Shown piece by piece: positions 49,001-55,319 of a stretch of DNA of 64,000 bases. The DNA comes from Sapria himalayana (lineage: Eukaryota; Streptophyta; Magnoliopsida; Malpighiales; Rafflesiaceae), in contig JAREIK010001468.1 in NCBI GenBank assembly GCA_029783825.1, forward strand, positions 3,642,261-3,706,260, given 5' to 3'. A program made the translations under genes and the position numbers. Under the pieces are notes generated by a model. The model made no database searches, had not been told where the DNA came from, and saw nothing but the letters and a program-made list of their open reading frames with translations. Each line of letters begins with the position of its first letter. Positions within the stretch are counted from its first letter, which is position 1.

Positions 49001-52000
49001 GTGGCACTGGCGGCATGCCACGCGTGCCTGCGGGACCGGCACGGGATGGACCCGTGCCGGCGTGCCGTGCCTAGGCACGAGCCGTGCCGGGCCAGGCACG
49101 GCACGGCTCGTGCCATGCACGGCACGTTTCGTGCCTTGCTTCGACCGGGCACGGCACGGGCCCGGGCACGGTTTTTTAACGTGCCGGGCCGGCCCAGGCA
49201 CGGCCGAACCGTGCCGTGCCTCGTGCCGGGCCGGCCCGGCCCGGCCCGTTTGACACCTCTATTAATACATGTACTTATAAATAAAATAGAAAAATAAAAT
49301 AAGGATTTAAGAAAATAGATAACAAAATAAATTATATACTACATTCGAGATTTATCATTCTTGAACAAATATACTTGCTATCGTACCAACACATGTTTTT
49401 CTTTCATGAGCGGAGGAATATGATCATTTATAAGGTAAATCAAGTAGTTGAATTCTTTGTCCCATTGAATAGTTTGATTGGAAAAGATGAAGTTAAGATT
49501 ATGATTCATATAGTGATCTTTATCTTTAGTGTGAGGTATGAAAATGATTAATATATTGACAGTCTTGCCCCTGAAAACTCGAGAGGTCATGTCCGATGAG
49601 AGTCGAATCTGAGACTTATCATTTTTGAACGAAGGCATTTGTCATCGTACCAAAGTTTGACTTTCATTCATGAATGGAGGGATGTGATTATTTATATGAT
49701 AAAACAATTAGCTGGATTATTTGACTCATTAAGTTGTTCAGTGAACAGAGATGAACGCAAGATTATGATTCATATCATGATTTTTATCTCTAGTGTGAGA
49801 TTCGAGAGAGATTAATATCTGGACAGTCTTATCCCTGAAACTCCGAGTGATCATGTCTGATGAGTGTTGAACTTGAGACTTGTCTTTCTTGATTGAAGAC
49901 ATTTGCTATGGTACCAAAGCTTAACTTCCACTCATGAATGGAGGGATATGAACATTTATAAGGTAAATCAAGTAGTCGGACTCTTTGCTCCATCAGATAA
50001 TTCACTTGGCAAACTTGGAGGTGAAACTAGGCTTAAGATTCATATCTGCCAGTCGGTAAGCATGGATCCACACCTAAAAAATAACAAAAAATAACAAAAA
50101 ATAACAAAAAATAACAAAAAATAACAAAAAATAAAAAACAATAAAAAACAAAAAAAGAAAAAGAAAAAAAAAAGCATGGATCCATGCCTAAGTGGTGTTA
50201 CATTGCCAGTTCTCTAGATTGTGGCCAACTTGATCAATCACAACCCAGACTAGGGTCCATGTGACTTGTGCCCAATCACAAGTGATGCCTGAGTCACGTC
50301 TACAACTCGGGCTATGCCCGACCTGTGACTCGCCCAGGTGGCACCGACCCGCTAGGCATTCGGGCCTAGGTGCCGCCGACATGGCCCAATGGACACCATT
50401 GGTGCAAGGTAAAATCTCTCGAGTGCATGCAACATGTGCGTGTTATTTTCTCCTTTGATTTCTTTTATGGCACCCTTCATTGTTTTATAGCCATCTAGGA
50501 CGGCTCTAAGGGCAGGATGTGAAGGAATATCTGCCATAAACACCATTATGAGCGTAATGGGAATCAGCCTCAATACCTTAAGGCCAGAACCTTGTGTCGA
50601 AGGGTTTGTGCTCTCGCCCGCACCATTCATTGCAAAATCTGTGTTTCACATTTCTCTTATCTTTGTGTGTGTGTGTGTGTGTGTTAGCTACTCCACTCCT
50701 GGAGGTTATTCTGCCATGGCAGTTCATCCTATTGCATTGGAGAAGGTGATGAGCATTGCCAAAATGATGCAGTCGGAATATGACCTCGGGCAGGCCTCTC
50801 TTTCTGGCATCGGAGGAGTCGAGACTGGCGGTGATGCGGCAGAGTTCATTCTTCTCGGAGCAAACACAGTTCAGGTATAATGTCTCTAGAAAAGAGGATC
50901 AAACTTGTGTTTTTAGCCGATTCCAAATGGTTTGATCCAGCCCAATTCCAAAATCCAACTAATTGGGTAGTTCTAGTTTTGTCTTGGGTTCCATCTATGA
51001 TCATCACTATCATCCATGATCATATGAATTTCTAATAACTTTTTTTTTTTTTTCATTTATATTCTCTGCAACCTTATTGATTTTACTATTTTTTTAAGTA
51101 TACTTGCTTATCATGAATTAGTTATAATTTGGTTTTGATTTTGGATTTGTCTAACAGTTCAAGTTTGAACATGCCCATTCCCTCTCCGAGGCACCTTCTT
51201 TTGAGAGTTTATATCATCTTTATCACCAATCAAATTTAATTCCAACTATTTAGGATTAGAAAAGCTTATATCATAAAGATTATACCCAGTGCACAAGGCT
51301 GATACCTTATGATGAAATCTATAAGAGATTAATATCTCCACAGTCTCACATCTGAAAGTCAGACAGATTGTGTTGCTGAACGAAGACACTTGTTATCATA
51401 TCAATGCATAATCTCTAACAGATACTTGTAGCTAGGGGTGCTAATGATATGAGATAACTTGCCAACTACTCGAACTCGACTCGGTCAAAACTCAATCAAA
51501 ACTCGACTCGAGCTCGACTCAAAATGTTAACTAGTTGAGTCAAGCAACTTATAACTCGACTCGAAAAGCTCATGAAAAACTCGAATATTTTTGTATATAA
51601 AATTTTAAATTTTTTTTTTTTATTTTATATCTCTACTTTAGGGGATGACATAAATAATATATTTCTATTTTTTTATTCTAAAACAATCATATATTTTTAT
51701 TATTTATTTAGTTATAATTATATTTATTTTAAAAATAATTATTTTTTTTTTAAGAAAAGATGTAACAGAATAAGATATTATTCTATACATTATATTAATA
51801 AGCTAGTATTATAAACATGATATATATATATATATGTATATATGTATATATGTATATATATATTACATACACTGATTCTCCTAAAATTGAATATGTAATA
51901 ATTAGGGGTGCTAATGAAACGAGATGGTTGGCGAGCTATTCGGACTTGGCTCAATCAAAACTCGGTCAAAACCCGACTCGATCTCGATCTCGATCTCGAC

Positions 52001-52607
52001 TCGAAATATTAACGACTCGACCCGAGCTCAATTGAACTCGAACTCGACTCACATCATTAGCACTCCTAATTTGTAACACAAGGACTTCATAGATAATTAG
52101 TCATCTCTGACCCTGTACTATTCTTGCTTTAAAATAATTAACTTTAGAATTCTTATAAAAATCAGGATGTTGGTTTTTATGTAATTGCACACAATCGAGC
52201 TCATATTATCAATAAATGTGTTCTTAGTTTGTGTTCAAAATCAAAGATTCTCTTTTGAAGGTATGTACGGGGGTGATGATGCATGGATATGGCGTCGTGA
52301 AGAAGCTCTGCTGTGAGCTGACACAATTCATGCAGAGACACAACTTCTCTTCGGTAGAGGACTTCAGGGGGTAAGAAACTTTGCATTTTGCGGCATTCGA
52401 ACTAGCCGCTATTTCGAATCCCTCAAGAATACAAATTTCTCTCTTCCAAGTGCATCGCTTGAGTACTTCACCACGCACGTGGATTTGGTGCGGAGGCAAC
52501 GAGAGGCCATTCAGAGGAGGAAGTCCAGGAAGATGGGGCTGAGTTCTGATAAAGATTGGACGGGAGATGGGTTTGTTGAAGAGACCGAGAGCATGGTTTC
52601 CAACTAA
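19501..52607 (+). CDS. PYD1: Dihydropyrimidine dehydrogenase (NADP+), plastidic; complete seven-exon gene
   Basis: Catalyses the first step of reductive pyrimidine breakdown, NADPH-dependent reduction of uracil or thymine to the 5,6-dihydro form, in plastids. Exons: 19501-19782, 44151-44414, 44532-44702, 50491-50603, 50688-50874, 52261-52370, 52451-52607. They join in frame into 427 residues, about the Arabidopsis length from memory, with GT-AG introns of 24,368, 117, 5,788, 84, 1,386 and 80 bp. The fold is the FMN-binding dihydroorotate-dehydrogenase-like barrel. Residues I align with mammalian DPD are Lys93 (FMN), Asn129 (ENIELISD), Asn188 and catalytic Cys191 in NFSCPHGMPERKMG, Lys229 (AKMTPN), Asn256-Thr257 and the GIGGVETGGDA phosphate loop. 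The protein ends TGDGFVEETESMVSN. Residues 1-50 look like a transit peptide. Oddities are giant intron 1, a hAT element in intron 3, and several substitutions at usually conserved surface positions (e.g. PSRTALRAG). A partial duplicate follows at 56,877. Confidence 0.93.
20005..20210 (-). repeat. Left (3') LTR of copia C
   Basis: About 206 bp, aligning with the right LTR through shared blocks such as GGCCTATTTATAGGCTTACA (here) versus GGCCTATTTACAGACTTACA. Confidence 0.8.
21085..21478 (-). pseudogene. RT/RNase H remnant of copia C
   Basis: Minus-strand frames carry YTNDLNLVETFKELTKIAKY (decayed YVDDLNLIGT...), then KIKFFLRIQIKYFSNGVLIH and QSTYIKKILEYFNM, the post-catalytic part of copia RT. 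An AT microsatellite at about 21,431-21,464 interrupts it. Confidence 0.75.
22250..22640. repeat. 26-bp GC-rich minisatellite, about 15 units
   Basis: Unit of the form GCCGCGTCGTCCTCTCGTCG + GGCGTC, repeated with point changes. Because 26 is not a multiple of three, all three forward frames stay open and encode the same Ser/Arg-rich pattern in turn; these are not genes. Confidence 0.9.
22655..22770. repeat. Second 26-bp minisatellite, about 4 units
   Basis: Unit CACCTATGTTGTGCCCATGG + GCTAGG, adjacent to the first array and of the same period but different sequence. Confidence 0.85.
24216..24419 (-). pseudogene. Pre-integrase/integrase remnant of copia C
   Basis: 68 open codons with IIEYSHGHSLKNQKILLPNE, CSRGKLIVRSS and FLERIHRDTCGHIHPSC, the zinc-binding to catalytic-core junction of a plant copia integrase. 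Confidence 0.75.
24855..25368. mobile_element. Non-autonomous hAT-type element with perfect target duplication
   Basis: 514 bp with inverted ends TAGAGTTGTCAAATGGGC and ...CATTCGACACCTCTA, flanked on both sides by GATTGTAT (24,847-24,854 and 25,369-25,376). It is inserted in the integrase/gag part of copia C. It has no transposase and depends on an autonomous hAT for movement. Confidence 0.88.
26625..26855 (-). repeat. Right (5') LTR of copia C
   Basis: About 231 bp, TG...CA ends. Divergence from the left LTR is high by eye, including indels, so the insertion is old. Confidence 0.8.
26856..27460. other. Intron 1 segment shared with PYD1 copy 2
   Basis: Matches about 57,273-57,840: GCATGAATATTATTCAACT at the left, TGGCTTTTCAAAGAAGAATA near the right end, and many blocks between. 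It is part of the tandem duplication. No coding potential. Confidence 0.7.
27461..29600. other. AT-rich intron 1 DNA, no recognised gene
   Basis: Nothing coding. Near 28,195-28,300 a unit of about 42 bp containing TTATTCTTTAAGTGATAGT is repeated two to three times. Confidence 0.6.
29600..29760. repeat. Fragment of the TAGGGGTGCTAATGA-type repeat family
   Basis: GAACTACTCAGATTTGAATC, TCGGTCAAAAATTATAACTT and GACTCGAGAAGCTCTTGAGA parallel the elements at 51,433 and 51,903. The ends are lost. Confidence 0.5.
30053..30211 (+). CDS. Short ORF of 52 codons, unknown; possible gene fragment
   Basis: ATG to TGA, beginning MSFYEPKQYDPNNEVHHSAI and ending ISEWSLRGYTILVPNYT. Its base composition is clearly richer in GC and more codon-like than the surrounding AT-rich intron DNA. 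A CT-rich stretch of about 60 bp precedes it, as in plant leaders. I do not recognise the protein and see no domain, signal peptide or membrane segment within it. It could be a small exon relic or captured gene piece inside PYD1 intron 1. Chance remains possible at this length. Confidence 0.3.
   Translation: MSFYEPKQYDPNNEVHHSAIESFIMGDVNDNFSFSISEWSLRGYTILVPNYT
30212..32690. other. AT-rich intron 1 DNA with microsatellites
   Basis: No gene seen. A (TA)n run lies at about 32,524-32,560 and a (CA)n run at about 32,653-32,674; the open frame over them is low-complexity. Confidence 0.6.
32690..33020. other. GC-richer patch of unknown origin
   Basis: Contains GGGTGGGTCTAGGTTGAACT, GGGCAGCCAGGCCC and related G/C blocks, similar in style to hAT subterminal regions, but without an intact terminus. 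It may be the displaced left end of the hAT remnant at 34.6 kb. Confidence 0.3.
33025..34560 (-). mobile_element. Copia fragment D (minus strand)
   Basis: Parallels 57,990-60,800 in order: a block around GGAATAATAACTAGATA, an integrase-like stretch, then AT-rich sequence with about 300-bp repeat units, then a stretch reading IHSQLEHTLMDKLIILESNI on the minus strand at about 34,260-34,200. No intact domain remains, so it is assigned mainly by the better preserved relative. Confidence 0.5.
34595..36490 (+). pseudogene. hAT transposase pseudogene B
   Basis: Reads VWTHFNII (BED start), then HLKRHIEQCTKKYDVLDPMQ and TQLSDEFFETRSNPVSM. Further on come RVFSIMQTSF, FDNTSNNGVTINMFVRTIRD near 35,270 (RNase-H-like core) and LSRYLDIDYY near 36,140. 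All are close to the transposase at 46,270-48,391. Several stops and frame changes make it non-functional. Confidence 0.8.
36496..36972. mobile_element. Non-autonomous hAT-type element inserted at the end of hAT pseudogene B
   Basis: 477 bp beginning TAGAGGTGTCAAACGGGC and ending TTTTACTTCTCTA. Perfect 8-bp duplications TTGATGAC flank it at 36,488-36,495 and 36,973-36,980. It is GC-rich with GTGTCGTGCTG-type subterminal motifs and has no coding region. This is an element of a family inserted into a relative. Confidence 0.88.
37593..39800 (+). pseudogene. Copia E remnant: integrase end, RT and RNase H
   Basis: Plus-strand pieces in copia order: AIKCAFIEYY with RIPMLFFFEDKSFF at 37,600-37,700 (integrase C-terminus, family pattern KCVFLGYS...FFEDxPFF), KLVAKKFYETYDID near 38,370, MLIVYVDDI near 38,740 (RT catalytic YVDD), LRYFLDIVVG near 39,050, RKYTLYILYKFGMSGC near 39,110, and ILKYVKRVLECEITFGDND near 39,300 (RNase H lead-in). 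Stops are frequent. It begins abruptly at the hAT B right end and carries a SINE at 38,859-39,044. Confidence 0.75.
38859..39044 (-). mobile_element. tRNA-derived SINE with perfect 19-bp target duplication
   Basis: The 186-bp insert is flanked by ATGTCTAAGGTATTTTCTT at 38,840-38,858 and 39,045-39,063. Read on the minus strand it starts near TACCCTTCTCATAAGGGAGC and has an A-box-like TGGCTGGTGAAG and a B-box-like GGTCACGAGTTCAAGTCTC (RNA polymerase III promoter). It ends in CTTGGTTATCC plus a poly(A) tail, the T-run at about 38,859-38,872 on the plus strand. These are the hallmarks of a SINE mobilised by a LINE. Its GC content stands out from the surrounding copia remnant. Confidence 0.88.
39801..42880. 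other. Intron 1 DNA with microsatellite, no recognised gene
   Basis: A (CA)n-(GT)n palindromic microsatellite lies at about 39,879-39,920. The 40.1-40.8 kb stretch has several overlapping short frames but no domain; it may be LTR sequence. ATGATATCATAGTCAAAAT on the minus strand at about 42,530-42,550 resembles a decayed copia PBS. No confident feature otherwise. Confidence 0.5.
42890..43080 (+). pseudogene. Possible copia RT remnant
   Basis: The plus-strand reading QLKMKAVMRSFT, stop, then YHVDYLYTCPIVDMMTFIKM and VLFIDAYHE parallels the copia RT stretch around ...DYxDTYSPVxxxTSIRxLxAIA. The match is weak and broken. Confidence 0.3.
43081..44150. other. 3' end of PYD1 intron 1
   Basis: Ordinary AT-rich intron with no recognised element, ending in CAATAG at the exon 2 acceptor. 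Confidence 0.6.
44151..44414 (+). CDS. PYD1: PYD1 exon 2
   Basis: 88 codons between an AATAG acceptor and a GTAAGC donor. It begins VSLDAAKVVNVTPRYARL and includes ENIELISDRPLETM and the strand-helix unit ILIASIMEEYNKEAWEEL. Cys115 replaces the Ser I expect in ...ASADGSS. Confidence 0.93.
44532..44702 (+). CDS. PYD1: PYD1 exon 3 (active-site cysteine loop)
   Basis: 57 codons between a T-rich TTTAG acceptor and a GTTTGT donor. It carries DAIEVNFSCPHGMPERKMG with the catalytic Cys191, and AKMTPNITDITE. Confidence 0.93.
44755..45080. repeat. Unit(s) of a ~265-bp tandem repeat, left part
   Basis: Shares ATGACTTTCATTCATGAATG, GGAATATGATCGTTTATAAG and the following CTGACAGTTTTATCCCTAAA phrase with the units at 49.34-50.05 kb. 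The array lies in PYD1 intron 3 and appears split by the hAT insertion and about 400 bp of other sequence. Confidence 0.7.
45500..45830. repeat. GC-rich subterminal repeats, left end of hAT C
   Basis: Dense copies of GCACGGCACGG and its complement CCGTGCCGTGC, many arranged as palindromes. Such arrays are transposase-binding regions in other hAT elements. The overlapping open frames here are artefacts of the repeats. Confidence 0.75.
46270..48391 (-). pseudogene. hAT transposase (BED zinc finger, RICESLEEPER-like), one frameshift
   Basis: Two adjoining minus-strand frames cover a full transposase of about 700 residues. The N-terminal frame (likely ATG at 48,391, MTNSPNTYLN; an upstream ATG at 48,478 is possible) carries a BED zinc finger: VVWTHFKI, then C71-x2-C74 and H88-x3-H92-x3-C96. 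It continues with VTSDIWTCHDDSS, start of the RNase-H-like core, and stops at 47,567. The second frame continues at TFDNAANNGVAINMF and HVRCMCHVINLIVQ. It ends in the hAT dimerisation domain, LLQWWKSYESAYPVLSRMAR, PPVSSVASESAFS and RRSRLRPDMVEALACLKDW, with an Asp-rich tail. The break is near 47,581-47,592, where comparison with pseudogene A suggests two bases lost or one gained. It would bind and cut the termini at both ends. Confidence 0.9.
48678..48685 (-). promoter_or_regulatory. TATA-like box of hAT C transposase
   Basis: TATATAAT on the minus strand, about 290 bp upstream of the chosen ATG and followed by a CT-rich leader with TCTCTCTCTC. Position and context resemble the TATA of element A. 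Confidence 0.45.
48950..49259. repeat. GC-rich subterminal repeats, right end of hAT C
   Basis: Counterpart of the left array, again built from GTGCCGTGCC/GGCACGGCAC units up to the terminal inverted repeat. Confidence 0.75.
49340..50060. repeat. ~265-bp tandem repeat, about 2.7 units
   Basis: The landmark ...ATCGTACCAA followed by TTTCATTCATGAATGGAGGG recurs at about 49,374, 49,638 and 49,903, giving a period near 265 bp. Units share the phrase GATTCATAT...ATCTTTAGTGTGAG and ATTAATAT...GACAGTCTT. No coding sense; function unknown. Confidence 0.8.
50080..50175. repeat. (ATAACAAAAA)n decamer repeat
   Basis: About six near-perfect ten-base units ending in A-rich sequence, in intron 3. Confidence 0.9.
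50188..50470. other. GC-richer intron 3 patch, unknown
   Basis: Less AT-rich than its surroundings, with CCGACCTGTGACTCGCCCAG and GGGCCTAGGTGCCGCCGACA. It could be a decayed transposon end, but no termini are found and no protein match is recognised. Confidence 0.35.
50491..50603 (+). CDS. PYD1: PYD1 exon 4
   Basis: Encodes PSRTALRAGCEGISAINT, then IMSVMGISLNTLRPEPCVEG, after a TTTTATAG acceptor, ending in phase 2 at GTTTGT. It is found only by following the protein, since no ATG-initiated frame covers all of it. The Asn-Thr pair (256-257) is the pyrimidine-binding pair. Its first nine residues are the least conserved part of the protein. Confidence 0.9.
50663..50687 (+). promoter_or_regulatory. 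GT microsatellite abutting the 3' splice site of PYD1 intron 4
   Basis: About eleven GT units followed by TAG immediately precede exon 5, in place of a clear polypyrimidine tract. The intron is only 84 bp long. Confidence 0.8.
50688..50874 (+). CDS. PYD1: PYD1 exon 5 (phosphate-binding loop)
   Basis: Completes the split Gly codon, then encodes YSTPGGYSAMAVHPIAL... and SLSGIGGVETGGDAAEF, ending ...GANTVQ in phase 0 at GTATAA. The acceptor TTAG lies directly behind a GT microsatellite. Confidence 0.93.
51433..51590. mobile_element. TAGGGGTGCTAATGA-type element, left-end fragment
   Basis: Starts TAGGGGTGCTAATGATATG and contains many ACTCGACTCG units like the element 470 bp further on. Its right end is not found. 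Confidence 0.5.
51903..52068. mobile_element. Small inverted-repeat element (166 bp), TAGGGGTGCTAATGA family
   Basis: TAGGGGTGCTAATGA at the left and TCATTAGCACTCCTA at the right form a terminal inverted repeat of about 15 bp with one mismatch. The interior holds ATCTCG and ACTCGA repeats. No clean target duplication. It is a MITE-like element in PYD1 intron 5. Confidence 0.7.
52261..52370 (+). CDS. PYD1: PYD1 exon 6
   Basis: Begins VCTGVMMHGYGVVKKLC after a TTTTGAAG acceptor and ends in phase 2 at GTAAGA. The VCTGVMMHGYG segment closes the barrel near the FMN phosphate. Confidence 0.9.
52451..52607 (+). CDS. PYD1: PYD1 exon 7 and stop codon
   Basis: After a TTCCAAG acceptor it encodes ASLEYFTTHVDLVRRQRE..., SDKDWTGDGFVEETESMVSN and a TAA stop at 52,605-52,607. 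The C-terminus is the plant-specific tail as I remember it. Confidence 0.92.
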
Positions 52608-52771
52608 CTCGCAGACCCACAGTAGAACTTGCCTAAAGTAACGTGCTCGAACCAACTATGACAATAATGAGCCTTGTATTTTTCCACTTGTTTTCATTTT
52701 TGCTTGTGTTGTATCTTTCCTTGCATTTGTATTACATAAAATATGTCATTGTGTGTATGGATTGACATTAC

Positions 52772-53017
52772 TTTCAATAAATCATGTATAATATATATAT
52801 CCACACACACACACACACACATAGTGGTTATATATAATATTATTACATTTACATATGTGTGTGTATATGTATGTATGTGTGTGTCTATGTGCGTGTATAT
52901 ATATATATATATATATATATATGTAGGGGTAGTGACCAACATGTTAATATGATTTACAAAAAACAAAGAATGCTCTAGTCATGTTGTCTCATAACACAAG
53001 TTCAATAAATCATGTTG

Positions 53018-53054
<37 letters not shown>

Positions 53055-53086
53055 TGGTTATATATAATATTACTATATTTACATAT

Positions 53087-53118
<32 letters not shown>

Positions 53119-53145
53119 GTGTGTGTGTGTGTGTGTGCGTGTATT
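52772..53145. repeat. ~229-bp tandem duplication rich in CA/GT microsatellite, 3' of PYD1
   Basis: TTCAATAAATCATGT followed by a CA run, then TAGTGGTTATATATAATATT and a GT run, occurs at about 52,772-52,900 and again at about 53,001-53,145. The two copies differ in repeat length. It begins about 165 bp after the PYD1 stop and may include the gene's 3' UTR. Confidence 0.75.
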
Positions 53146-53294
53146 ATATTAGAAACAAAAAGCACTTAATAGCAAAATATATTTCTTAAAAAAACAAAGA
53201 TTAATAATATAATTTATGGCAATTTTTTATTTTTTTTAAAATCAACTCGACTAGTGCTGTGTTCCATATTTAATGTGATTACCAAAGATCAAAC

Positions 53295-53775
53295 ACATTG
53301 ATTTTGATTACTATCTTGCATGAGCATTAGTCATATTTAAGTAAGATGAAGTAGAATCTCTTTAAATTAATACTTTATAAATTAATAAATCTTCTAAAAT
53401 AATATTTTTCTCTAGTCTCAACTTGGGCTAATTGAAAAATCATCAATTTTAATAAGATAATAAGATAATATATTTTCAGAAAATTCATATATAAATATAT
53501 GTTTCAATTAAAATCATAAAATAATAATTATTGAAAATTACAAATATAACAAAGATAAATTAATGAAATATGATTGTAATGTTATATATTCTTTTCTTAT
53601 AACTTGAATCTAGTTGTTTCTTGATAATTAAATATGATTTATTATATTTTTACTAATTATGTTCATTGTTTATGGAGATCTCACTTAGTAATTAATTTCA
53701 TTATATTATTTTTTAAATATATTATATTTATTATTCCTTAATAATTAAATATAATTTATTATTTATTTTTTGATA
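53295..53775 (+). other. Duplicated PYD1 upstream DNA, copy 2, interrupted by a LINE
   Basis: Aligns with about 18,510-19,215 upstream of copy 1. Similarity stops at the LINE start, and the promoter-proximal part resumes beyond about 56,600. Confidence 0.65.
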
Positions 53776-53784
53776 GCTTGGGCC

Positions 53785-54700
53785 GGTTTTATATGAACCA
53801 GAGGCCAGTGGCCACTCTGAGGGTCATGCACTCTTGGATTATTCATTCCAAGGGAGGATATTATGGCCAGGAGCTGGTTGTACTCGCTCACCTCATAGGG
53901 AAGGCCTCGAATGGAAACATTCAGCTATCAGGAATAGAAAATTTCCTAAAAGAAAAAGTGAACTTAAGAGGGGAGTAGAGCTGTGTCAGATTAAAGCGAG
54001 ACAAGTATTGATCCGATTTTCACACGAGTCTGATTATACGTGGATCTGGCAACGGATGATGCTTCATATCAACTCACTGGCAATTAGACTTCTAAAATGG
54101 ATGTTGGAGTTCATTCTTCTTAGGGAGAGCTCAATTATCCCGGTCTAGGTATAGTTCCCTTTCTTGCAGATTCACCTCTGTGATGCCCAGATACTGCATG
54201 TGATGGCGAGTTTGATTGGCTGACCACTACATATTATTGGCATGATTGATCATTTTTTGCCGACATCTGACTCACCATGAGTATTAGTCAAAGTTGATGT
54301 CGCCAAAGAACCAATCAATTATTTATGGATAGGGTAGGAGGATGATGGATTCTGGCAAATAGTGAAGTACTTTTGGGATCCCAAGTATTGCTCCTACTAT
54401 TGGAAGGTGGGTCATTCGACTGAGACATTCTATTTTAGGGACCCGAACTATCACAAACCCCGAGCAAGTAGAGGGCAAGAGATGAGCATGGATGAGCGGA
54501 GAGAGAGACCCGATGTTAGCAGGCCTAGGCCAACTATCAAGAGGGTATGGAGGCCCATTGTTCTGAGAAGTGAGACACCAGTGGAGGAAGCGGCCGAGAC
54601 TAGGTCTCCCAGGACAGGGATGAATAGGAGGAGAGCTCCCGAGGAACTGGACCAGCCTATTGGTGTGTCGAATAGATTCCAGATCCTATTACCATAGGTA
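53785..54700 (+). pseudogene. LINE ORF1 remnant (DUF4283 and zf-CCHC)
   Basis: RQVLIRFSHESDYTWIWQRM and IRLLKWMLEFILLRESSIIP match the DUF4283 domain of plant L1 ORF1. A frame change near 54,145 leads to DGFWQIVKYFWDPKYCSYYW and KVGHSTETFY, a zinc knuckle with its first two cysteines altered to C-x2-Y. Then comes a Pro/Arg/Glu-rich tail. Frameshifts make it non-functional. Confidence 0.75.
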
Positions 54701-55319
54701 GAAAAGGATGCAATTATCAATGAGATGCCCAGCATAGCTGGTTTCCAGATGGAGAGAGAGAGAGAGGTAAGGGAGGACTCACGCCCAGAGGCTGAGACCA
54801 ATCAGTTGGAGCTGGAGTGCTCTTGCCCCCTGCATATGTTGGATAGCCCCCATGAGGATTGTGAGGACTCACGAGCAAAGGAGGTGCTCTTGTAGTGGCT
54901 GGTGGGAATGCTAGTTATGTCTTTGGATAGTGCTACTAAGGTCCATAAGATTATGATAATAGAGGATGCAGGACTTTCTCAGCGGGATAGCTCGATGCTC
55001 CCTCGAAAAGGCATAGGGGAGTATATAGAGGATGTGATTTGGGCAGAGTTTTAGAGTGAGTCAAAAAGACCCACACTTTCATTGGATGGTACCTTGGAAA
55101 ATAGCGAGGTCTTGTGAGTAGATGACTCCTAGAGCCTAGTGTCATTGCTGTGTGGTAGAGTAGATGAGCATTGTGCCTCCCCAAAAGTCACAGAGAGTGG
55201 GCATTCGACAACAAAGAGGTAGTAAGGAAGGGAGCACACATCCAAGAAAGAAGAGATAGAGAAGAATGAGTCGTAGAGCCTCGAGCATTATCCAAGGCAA
55301 TGACATTAGCCTAGAGAAT

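Larger units (their letters stand above)
45498..49261 (-). mobile_element. hAT element C, nearly intact, in PYD1 intron 3
   Basis: 3,764 bp with inverted ends TAGAGGTGTCAAACGGGC and ...CCCGTTTGACACCTCTA, flanked by perfect 8-bp duplications TTAATACA (45,490-45,497 and 49,262-49,269). It contains one transposase region on the minus strand, antisense to PYD1, and GC-rich subterminal repeats at both ends. Exact duplications and matching ends indicate a recent insertion compared with the other elements. The transposase appears to have a single frameshift, so this copy is probably not autonomous now unless that difference is an assembly error or an unrecognised intron. Confidence 0.92.

Noticed and set aside
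48736..49297. Open frames of 98-150 codons on the plus strand and one on the minus strand
   Set aside because: They are repeat-driven frames over the right subterminal region of hAT C, without coding signature.
50352..50630. 92-codon minus-strand frame
   Set aside because: Antisense to PYD1 exon 4, whose sense reading joins in frame with neighbouring exons.
52224..52655. 143-codon minus-strand frame
   Set aside because: Antisense to PYD1 exons 6-7 and the short intron 6; openness reflects the sense codons.
54451..54801. 116-codon minus-strand frame
   Set aside because: Shadow of the LINE ORF1 tail; the plus frames match DUF4283 and the zinc knuckle.
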